A stretch of DNA of 64,000 nt, from contig CAVVOG010000003.1 in NCBI GenBank assembly GCA_963749895.1, positions 1,240,001 to 1,304,000 of the forward strand, given 5' to 3'. The stretch is from AC-51 sp963749895 (GTDB lineage Bacteria; Actinomycetota; UBA4738; HRBIN12). Below the pieces are notes generated by a model that had not been told where the DNA came from, did not search any database, and worked only from the letters and a program-made list of their open reading frames with translations. Shown piece by piece: positions 58,288-64,000 of this stretch (its first letter is position 1; every line of letters begins with the position of its first letter). The position numbers and the translations under genes were made by a program.

Positions 58288-59478
58288 CTACGCCGTGAGC
58301 TTCCCCCGACGGGCGACGACCTGGCCGCCCTTCCACACGATCGCCGGTGCCCGCAGCGCGGCCGGGTCGTCGACCGGGTTGGCGGCGTAGAGGACGAGAT
58401 CGGCCAGCTTCCCCGGTTCGACCGTCCCCACCTCGGGCTGACGCAGGAGCTCGGCCCCGCTCGCGGTCGCCGCGATCATCGCATCGAGCGGACGTGACCC
58501 CCACTCGACCATGAGGGCCACCTCGTTGGGGGCGTTCCCGTGCGGGTTGAACGGCGTCCCGGCGTCCGTCGACACGACGTGACGGACCCCCGCGCGGACC
58601 GCCACACGGTGCGCCGCCTTCGCGTCCTCGATCAGCGCGAGCGCCTTGTTCCGGGCGTACGCGGGAACCTCCTCGTTCCACGCGATCCCCACGAGGGCGA
58701 CGGTCGTCGCTCCACGGAAGGTCCCGCGTGCGACCATCTCCCGGGCCGTCGCAGGCGTCAGCTGGACGCAGTGCTCCACGGAATCGACCCCGGCACGGAC
58801 CGCCTGGGCGACCCCCTCGGCCCCGATCGCGTGCGCGGCCACCCCTCGACCCCAGGAGTGCGCCTCGTCGACCGCGGCGGCGAGCTCTTCCATCGTGAAC
58901 GCGGTGAACGTGGCACCGATGCCCGGGGTGAGCACCCCTCCGGTGGCGATCAACTTGATCGCCTTCGCGCCGGCCTTGATCTCCTCCCGGACGGCCCGCC
59001 GGAGTCCGTCGGCGCCGTCGACCTCGCGTGCGAACGCCACGTTGTGCCCGTGCCCGCCGGTGATCGTGAGCGCATGACCGGCCGGGACCACCCGCGGACC
59101 GACGACCACGCCGCCCTCGACGGCCGCGGCCAGCTCGCAGGTCCCCAGCCCCCCGAGGTCGCGGACGGTCGTGACCCCCGCCGCGAGGTGCTTGCGGAGG
59201 TTGACGGTCCCCTTGATCGCCGCCAGCGGGGCGTTCATCGCGGCCGCCTCGCCCGCGAAGTCGTTCGAGCCGTCGAAGGACAGATGGACGTGGCAGTCGA
59301 TCAGACCCGGGGCCAGGGTGTGTCCTGCCCCGTCGACCGTGCGAGCCTTGGACGCCTCTCGTGGTGCCCGCGCGTGCGATCCCACCCAGGTGATCCGATC
59401 GTCCTCCAGCAGGACACCCTGACGCCGGCGCACCCGCCGCCCGTCGAACAGCGTGACGTCCGCGACGTAGACGGCCAT
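58288..59478 (-). CDS. Metal-dependent amidohydrolase
   Basis: 396-residue amidohydrolase-superfamily enzyme (imidazolonepropionase/prolidase-like subgroup). The metal site is visible: 'LIDCHVHLSF' (His-x-His), the carboxylated-Lys region 'AGAKAIKLIATGG', His in 'GVAAHAIGAEG' and 'DSVEHCVQL', and Asp in 'HVVSTDAGTPFN'. The C-terminal 'GTVEPGKLADLVLY' is the composite sandwich domain. Family members cut X-Pro or acyl-amino acid bonds; the substrate is unknown. ATG 59478 follows the cupin stop by one base. Confidence 0.85.
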   Translation of the reverse strand: MAVYVADVTLFDGRRVRRRQGVLLEDDRITWVGSHARAPREASKARTVDGAGHTLAPGLIDCHVHLSFDGSNDFAGEAAAMNAPLAAIKGTVNLRKHLAAGVTTVRDLGGLGTCELAAAVEGGVVVGPRVVPAGHALTITGGHGHNVAFAREVDGADGLRRAVREEIKAGAKAIKLIATGGVLTPGIGATFTAFTMEELAAAVDEAHSWGRGVAAHAIGAEGVAQAVRAGVDSVEHCVQLTPATAREMVARGTFRGATTVALVGIAWNEEVPAYARNKALALIEDAKAAHRVAVRAGVRHVVSTDAGTPFNPHGNAPNEVALMVEWGSRPLDAMIAATASGAELLRQPEVGTVEPGKLADLVLYAANPVDDPAALRAPAIVWKGGQVVARRGKLTA

Positions 59479-59479
59479 G

Positions 59480-59851
59480 TCAGCTCACCCAGGGGGGGAT
59501 GATCTCGGAGCCGTCCTCGCGGATCAGCCTCGTCTCGGCGAGCATCGTGACGACGATCGCGGCGCCCTCGGGCCCGGCCACGAGATGGTGCCACTCGCCG
59601 GTCGGGACGACGGCCGAGTCGCCCACGCTCAGCTCGAACGTCTCGTCTCCCAGGTGGAACGTCCCCGAGCCCGCCTCCACGACGAACACGTCGAGGTGGT
59701 CGTGATGGTGTCGAGGCAGGCCACCTCCGGGGGGAAGATCGATCCGGAACAGCGCGGCCTCGTCGGCACCGCGTGCGGGTGCCGCGTAGCTGGTGATCGT
59801 GTTGCCGCCGAGCTCGAACGTGGGGTGCTCGGCGGGGCGTTCGACGGGCAT
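59480..59851 (-). CDS. Cupin domain protein
   Basis: 123-residue single cupin barrel. The first motif 'PRHHHDHLDVFVVEAGSGTF' has three His residues and a Glu in line, and the second is 'VGDSAVVPTGEWHHLVAGPEG', so one divalent metal ion should be bound. No enzyme activity can be assigned. ATG 59851 has GGAGG 8 bases upstream. It heads a two-gene unit with the amidohydrolase, and is divergent from tldD. Confidence 0.82.
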   Translation of the reverse strand: MPVERPAEHPTFELGGNTITSYAAPARGADEAALFRIDLPPGGGLPRHHHDHLDVFVVEAGSGTFHLGDETFELSVGDSAVVPTGEWHHLVAGPEGAAIVVTMLAETRLIREDGSEIIPPWVS

Positions 59852-59968
59852 CGGGGTGACCTCCGTGTCGATGGGTGCGCCGAAGCGACGCGGGCTCCAT
59901 CCTACGGGTACCCTTGCGCCCGACCGCCGGGCGGCGACGCCCGGAACCGGGATCGCGAAAGGAGCGCC

Positions 59969-61411
59969 GTGCTCGACCTGGCCCAGCTCGCGGTCGACGC
60001 CGCCCGACGCGCCGGCGCAGACCTGGCCGACGCCCGCGTGGGGACCGACGAGACCGAGTCGATCACGGTCCGCGACGAACAGCTCGAGGGCCTCGAGGCG
60101 ACCACGTCGACCGGGCTCGGCGTGCGGGTCGTCGTCAACGGCCGGTGGGGGTTCGCAGCGACCGCGCTGCTCGAGGAGGCCGAGATCGTGCGGACCGCCG
60201 AACTCGCGGTGCGGATCGCCGAGGCTGCCTCTCGCCTGCCAGGCGACCCGGTGCGGCTCAGCCCGGTCGAACCGCACGTCGCGACGTGGCACGGGCCGTG
60301 CGAGCTCGACCCCTTCGACGTGCCGCTCGAAGAGAAGCTCGGACTCCTCACCGAGGCGACCGCGCGGATGCGCGCCGTTGCCGGGGTCACGTTCGCCGAG
60401 GGGTTCGTCGATCTGTTCCGAAGGACGACGTCGTTCGCGTCGTCCGACGGCGCCGCGATCGAGCAGCGCGTCACCCACTCGGGCGCCGGCATCCAGGCGA
60501 CCGCGGTCGGGGACGGCGACGTCCAGATCCGGTCGTTCCCCTGCTCGTTCCGTGGACACGTCCTCCAGGCGGGATGGGAGCACGTCCTCGGACTCGGGCT
60601 CGTAGAGCATGCCGAGCGCACCGGCCGCGAGGCGGTCGAACTGCTCGCGGCACCCGAGTGCCCGAGCGAGATCACGACCGTCGTGATCGACGCGAACCAG
60701 ATGGATCTGCAGATCCACGAGTCGGTCGGCCACCCCACCGAGCTCGACCGCGTGCTCGGGATGGAGGAGGCGTACGCCGGTTCGTCCTGGCTCCGGCCCG
60801 ACGACGGGGGGCGCGTCCGGTACGGCAGCCCGCTCGTGTCGATCACCGCCGACGCCACGCTCCCCGGTGGGCTCGGCACCTTCGCCTTCGACGACGAGGG
60901 CGTGCCCGCGCAGCGCGTGCCCTTGATCGTCGACGGGACGTTCCAGGACTTCATGTCCAACCGCGAGACCGCACCGGCGATCGGGAAAGCCTCGAACGGC
61001 ACCGCCCGCGCCGACGGCTGGTCGCACCTGCCGCTGATCCGGATGACGAACGTCTCGATCGAGCCTCGGGAGGGAACCCTGGAGGAGATCGTCGGGGACA
61101 CGAAGGACGGCCTCTACCTCGTCTCGAACACCTCGTGGTCGATCGACGACAAGCGGATCAACTTCCAGTTCGGCTGCGAGATGGCCTGGCGGATCCGGGG
61201 AGGCAGGCTGACGCAGCTGTACAAGAACCCCAACTACACGGGCATCACCCCGGAGTTCTGGGGCTCGTGCGACGCGGTCGGCGGCCCCGAGTCGTGGGTC
61301 GTCTACGGGACCCCGAACTGCGGGAAGGGCCAGCCCTCTCAGACCGGGCGGGTCGGGCACGGCGCAGCCCCGGCGCGGTTCCGCGACGTCCAGGTGGGGG
61401 TGCGCGGCTGA
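59969..61411 (+). CDS. tldD: TldD-type metalloprotease
   Basis: Catalytic subunit of the TldD/TldE heterodimeric protease, which degrades or trims unfolded or modified peptides in the cytoplasm. 480 residues. The zinc motif HExxxH is H250-E-S-V-G-H255 in 'DLQIHESVGHPTELDR'. 'YGITPEFWGSCDAVGG'-like C-terminal segment (here 'GITPEFWGSCDAVGG') supplies the third Cys ligand, as in known TldD. GTG 59969 has AAAGGAG at good spacing. Its stop overlaps the tldE start (TGATG). Confidence 0.92.
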   Translation: MLDLAQLAVDAARRAGADLADARVGTDETESITVRDEQLEGLEATTSTGLGVRVVVNGRWGFAATALLEEAEIVRTAELAVRIAEAASRLPGDPVRLSPVEPHVATWHGPCELDPFDVPLEEKLGLLTEATARMRAVAGVTFAEGFVDLFRRTTSFASSDGAAIEQRVTHSGAGIQATAVGDGDVQIRSFPCSFRGHVLQAGWEHVLGLGLVEHAERTGREAVELLAAPECPSEITTVVIDANQMDLQIHESVGHPTELDRVLGMEEAYAGSSWLRPDDGGRVRYGSPLVSITADATLPGGLGTFAFDDEGVPAQRVPLIVDGTFQDFMSNRETAPAIGKASNGTARADGWSHLPLIRMTNVSIEPREGTLEEIVGDTKDGLYLVSNTSWSIDDKRINFQFGCEMAWRIRGGRLTQLYKNPNYTGITPEFWGSCDAVGGPESWVVYGTPNCGKGQPSQTGRVGHGAAPARFRDVQVGVRG

Positions 61412-62763
61412 TGGCCCTGCTCGGCCGGGACCGGTTCCTCGAGGTGGCCGCGCCGGCCCTGGAGGTCCCCGGTGTCGACGGGGCCGAGGTGCTCCTTCTC
61501 CACGAGTGGGGCGGGCTGACGCGGTTCGCGGGCTCGGTGATCCATCAATCGACGGCGAGCGATGACACGTCGGTGCGGGTCCGCGTCGTGAAGGACGCCC
61601 GCGTGGGGGTCGCAGCCACGAACGACTGCACACCCGCCGGCGTACGGGCCGCCGCCGACCGCGCGGCGGCGATGGCGTCGGTCGCGACCCCCGACCCGAT
61701 GTGGCCGGGTCTAGCGCCTCCTGCGGCGACGGTGCGGACCGATCGCTTCGACGACGCCACCGCCTCCTGCACGCCCGAGACGCGAGCGACCGGCGTCGCC
61801 GACCTCGTCGCGCGCAGCGCGGCCGGGTTCTCTGCGGCGGGCGCCTACGAGACCCGCGCGGTCGAGGTCGCACTGGCGAACACCGAAGGCCAGGTCTGCT
61901 GGGAACCGTTCACGCAGGCCTCCCTGACCACCGTGATCACCGGCGGCGACGGCGGGAGCGGCTTCGCGGAGGCGGTGGCCGTCCGCAACGACGAGGTAGA
62001 CGCGGGAGCTCTCGGCGAGCGCGCGATGGAGCGAGCCTCCGGTTCGCAGCGTCCGATGCAGCTCGACCCGGGCACGTACCCGGTCGTGCTCGAGCCGGCG
62101 GCGGTCAGCACGATCGCCGGGTTCCTGTCGTGGATCGGCTTCGCGGGTCGCTCCTACGTCGAAGGGCGCTCGTGCCTCTCCGGGAAGGCCGGCCGCCAGG
62201 TCGCGGCCCCTGGGATCTCGATCCGTGATGACGGTACCGCCCCGGGCATGCCCGGCGTGGGATTCGACTTCGAAGGGGTACCGAAGCGATCCCTGGATCT
62301 GATCCGCGAGGGCGTGTTCCTGGACGCCGTCTACGACCTGCGCACGGCGCGTCAGGCGGGGCGGGCCGGTGGTTCGACCGGACACGGCCTCCCCTCGCCG
62401 AACCCGGAGGGCCCGTTCCCGATGCACCTGTCGGTCGCCCCGGGGGACGCGTCGCTCCAGGAGATGATCACCTCCACGGATCGAGGGTTGCTGGTCACCC
62501 GCTTCCACTACTCGAACGTCGTGAACCCGATGGACTCCTCGATCACGGGGATGACCCGCGACGGGACGTTCCTGATCGAGCACGGCGAGGTCACCCGTCC
62601 GGTCCGCAACCTGCGGTTCACCCAATCGATCTTGGGCGCGCTGACGAACGTCTCGATGGTCGGGCGCGAGACCGAACTGGCTAGTGAGTTCTTCTACAGC
62701 GCCTCGCGGGTGCCGGCCCTCAAGATCGACGGCTTCCACTTCTCCGGCGTGAGCGACCACTGA
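61411..62763 (+). CDS. tldE: TldE/PmbA-type protease subunit
   Basis: 450-residue partner of TldD, same fold but without the HExxxH motif, as expected for TldE/PmbA. Matching segments: 'HQSTASDDTSVRVRVV', 'PGTYPVVLEPAAVSTIAGFL', 'SIRDDGTAPGMPGVGFDFEG', 'NPEGPFPMHLSVAPGDASLQ' and 'GLLVTRFHYSNVVNPMDSSI'. ATG 61411 shares its A with the tldD stop TGA. The pair encodes the barrel that encloses the peptide in the heterodimer. Confidence 0.9.
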   Translation: MALLGRDRFLEVAAPALEVPGVDGAEVLLLHEWGGLTRFAGSVIHQSTASDDTSVRVRVVKDARVGVAATNDCTPAGVRAAADRAAAMASVATPDPMWPGLAPPAATVRTDRFDDATASCTPETRATGVADLVARSAAGFSAAGAYETRAVEVALANTEGQVCWEPFTQASLTTVITGGDGGSGFAEAVAVRNDEVDAGALGERAMERASGSQRPMQLDPGTYPVVLEPAAVSTIAGFLSWIGFAGRSYVEGRSCLSGKAGRQVAAPGISIRDDGTAPGMPGVGFDFEGVPKRSLDLIREGVFLDAVYDLRTARQAGRAGGSTGHGLPSPNPEGPFPMHLSVAPGDASLQEMITSTDRGLLVTRFHYSNVVNPMDSSITGMTRDGTFLIEHGEVTRPVRNLRFTQSILGALTNVSMVGRETELASEFFYSASRVPALKIDGFHFSGVSDH

Positions 62764-62802
62764 CGCGGTAGGCTCGGAGCCCGCCACCCACCGGAGGTCC
62801 CG

Positions 62803-63273
62803 ATGCACGTCGCCGACATCATGCACACCGATGTGAAGGTCGCCGAGGCCGAGGACACGTTCGCCGACGTCGCCAAGGTGATGCGTACGAACGGGATCTC
62901 ATCCGTCGTCGTCCTCGATCAGAAGGGCACGCTCGCCGGGATCGTGACCGAGCGCGACATCGTGAACCTCGTCGCGGCCGGCGGTGATCCGCACACGGTC
63001 AAGGTCGTGCACGGGATGACCCGACGCCACCTGGAGACCGCATCCCCCAAGGAGGACATCGCGACGGCGGCCGATCGGATGGTCTCGCTCAACATCCGCC
63101 ACCTCCCCGTGGTCGACCGTGGCAAGGTCGTCGGCATCGTCTCGATCCGCGACCTGACGAAGTGGGCGGCCGAGGAGCTCTCGGGCGGTCACGAGATGCC
63201 CGACATCGCCCGCTCGCAGAAGGCGTTGAAGGCCGCGAGCGACCTCCAGAAGCAGCGCCGGATGAGCTCCTGA
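62803..63273 (+). CDS. CBS domain pair protein
   Basis: 156-residue protein consisting of two CBS domains that form one Bateman module: 'MHVADIMHTDVKVAEAEDTF' and 'SVVVLDQKGTLAGIVTERDI' (first), then 'SLNIRHLPVVDRGKVVGIVS' with 'IRDLTKWAAEEL' (second). These modules sense adenosine nucleotides such as AMP, ATP or SAM. There is no fused effector domain. GGAGG precedes ATG 62803. A TAGGCT at 62769-62774 lies 28 bases upstream, consistent with a leadered promoter. Confidence 0.88.
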   Translation: MHVADIMHTDVKVAEAEDTFADVAKVMRTNGISSVVVLDQKGTLAGIVTERDIVNLVAAGGDPHTVKVVHGMTRRHLETASPKEDIATAADRMVSLNIRHLPVVDRGKVVGIVSIRDLTKWAAEELSGGHEMPDIARSQKALKAASDLQKQRRMSS

Positions 63274-63317
63274 GTCGTGCCAGGTAGATCAGCGATCGCC
63301 ACCGATCGAGATCCGAC

Positions 63318-63995
63318 TCACCCTGAAGCGATCGTGGCGATGACCTCCGGCAGGTCGGTCAGGTCGCGCACGGCCGCGTCGGTCTCCGCGAGCTGCTCGT
63401 GGGTCGGCTCGTCAGGCGCCTCGCCCCGCAGGACCCACACGGTCCGCATCCCGGCGGCCTTCGCCGGACGGACGTCGTAGTCGAGCCGGTCCCCCACCAT
63501 CACCGCCCGCACCGCCTCGACGCCCGCCGTCCTCAGCGCGTGCACGAACAGTGCCGGGTCAGGCTTCTGGAGCCCGAGGTCGTCGGAGACTCCCCACACC
63601 TCGAAGAACCCCACGAGCCCGTCGCGCGCCATCGCGTCGCGCACCGCCGTCGGCTGGTTCGCGATCACCCCGAGGCGGTACCCGGCATCGCGAAGCCTCT
63701 CGAGGCACGCCCGCACGTCGTCGTGCAGCGCGGTCGGCGGGTAGTGCCAGTACCGTGACGCCCGAGCCTCGAGCGCATCCAGATCCGCACCCGGCCGCGC
63801 GAAGCGCTCGGCGAGGCGGCGCCGGAACGATCTCGACTGCTCGCGCCGCGCGTCCGCGTACTCAGCGTCGAACTCCTCGTCGGTGAACTCAGCGCCCGCC
63901 TCACGGAGCGCGCGTCGCCACGCCTCGGCGTAGATACGGTCGTCGTAGAGCACACCGCCGATGTCGAGGAACACGAAGTCGACCGATCCAGGCAC
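63318..63995 (-). CDS. HAD-superfamily hydrolase (HAD-IA)
   Basis: About 225-residue phosphatase-like HAD protein. Motif I 'VFLDIGGVLYDD' has the nucleophilic Asp; Gly replaces the second Asp, as in many HAD-IA members. 'GVIANQPTAVRDAMARDG' is motif II (Asn), 'GLQKPDPALFVHAL' motif III (Lys) and 'AVMVGDRLDYDVRPAKAAG' motif IV (Asp pair). The substrate is unknown. GTG 63995 is used, but the frame is open to the right edge of the window, so the real start could lie outside. Confidence 0.83.
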   Translation of the reverse strand: MPGSVDFVFLDIGGVLYDDRIYAEAWRRALREAGAEFTDEEFDAEYADARREQSRSFRRRLAERFARPGADLDALEARASRYWHYPPTALHDDVRACLERLRDAGYRLGVIANQPTAVRDAMARDGLVGFFEVWGVSDDLGLQKPDPALFVHALRTAGVEAVRAVMVGDRLDYDVRPAKAAGMRTVWVLRGEAPDEPTHEQLAETDAAVRDLTDLPEVIATIASG

Positions 63996-64000
63996 CGGGC

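Noticed and set aside
63318..63995. Inactive HAD because the second Asp of motif I is Gly
   Set aside because: DxGG in motif I is normal in several HAD-IA subfamilies; the other three motifs are intact.
1..64000. tRNA, rRNA, CRISPR, insertion sequences or prophage
   Set aside because: Intergenic gaps are too short for most of these and I found no matching sequence, repeat array or transposase/integrase motif; a dedicated tRNA search was not possible.

Overview
The window is about 70% GC by eye, densely coded on both strands, and carries genes typical of Actinomycetota: a DUF2342 zinc metalloprotease, an SCP2 protein, a DUF6457 protein, Ku plus a Pol-PE-ligase LigD, PII/GlnD, an FHA regulator beside a Ser/Thr kinase, and an arg operon with an internal argR. 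I read it as an actinobacterial chromosome, probably from a poorly characterised lineage; I cannot name the class. I see no rRNA, tRNA, insertion sequence, phage gene, CRISPR array or long repeat. No gene-free stretch exceeds 300 bases.

Layout. 1-3.6 kb: partial moaE, a zinc metalloprotease, an unknown protein, and DAHP synthase behind an aromatic-codon leader peptide and attenuator. 3.6-9.1 kb: upp and a four-gene nucleoside (BMP-type) ABC importer. 9.2-16 kb: small enzymes (thioesterase, SCP2, histidine phosphatase, alpha/beta hydrolase), a HicB-like/HTH protein and a 1054-residue cyclase-ATPase-TPR regulator. 16-28 kb: DUF72, acetyltransferases, glnB, a glnD that must be read in three frames, then the NHEJ pair ku and ligD around a nitrilase, then an unusual USP-USP-Rieske fusion. 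28-32.2 kb: CapA, an anchored protein, an FHA-HTH regulator and a receptor-like kinase, with a 34-base inverted repeat between the divergent genes. 32-37 kb: a zinc-ribbon protein, a LmbE deacetylase, SDR and an ABC-2 exporter. 37-44 kb: a minus-strand run encoding GT2, a DUF2064-membrane fusion, a sugar-nucleotide epimerase, an AhpD-like protein, a radical SAM enzyme, DoxX, a small membrane protein and a GSDH-like propeller; its product is unknown. 44-51.7 kb: argCJBDRGH with every junction a 4-base RTGA overlap, driven by a promoter covered by an ARG box. 52-64 kb: GH114, RmuC, an acetyltransferase, an aminotransferase, a C45 hydrolase, an ankyrin protein, an autoregulated MarR protein, an amidohydrolase plus cupin, TldD/TldE, a CBS protein and a HAD phosphatase.

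Regulation. Many genes that start a transcription unit have TAnnnT (or CATACT, CATGAT, GATGAT) ending 6-8 bases before the start codon, which places the predicted transcription start on the A or G of the start codon. This points to frequent leaderless transcription and helped choose several starts. The clearest regulatory sites are the aroF attenuator, the argC promoter/ARG box and the MarR palindrome.

Most worth checking: the aroF attenuator, the two +1 frameshifts in glnD at an identical 11-base sequence, the USP-Rieske fusion, and the radical SAM/AhpD/glycosyltransferase cluster.
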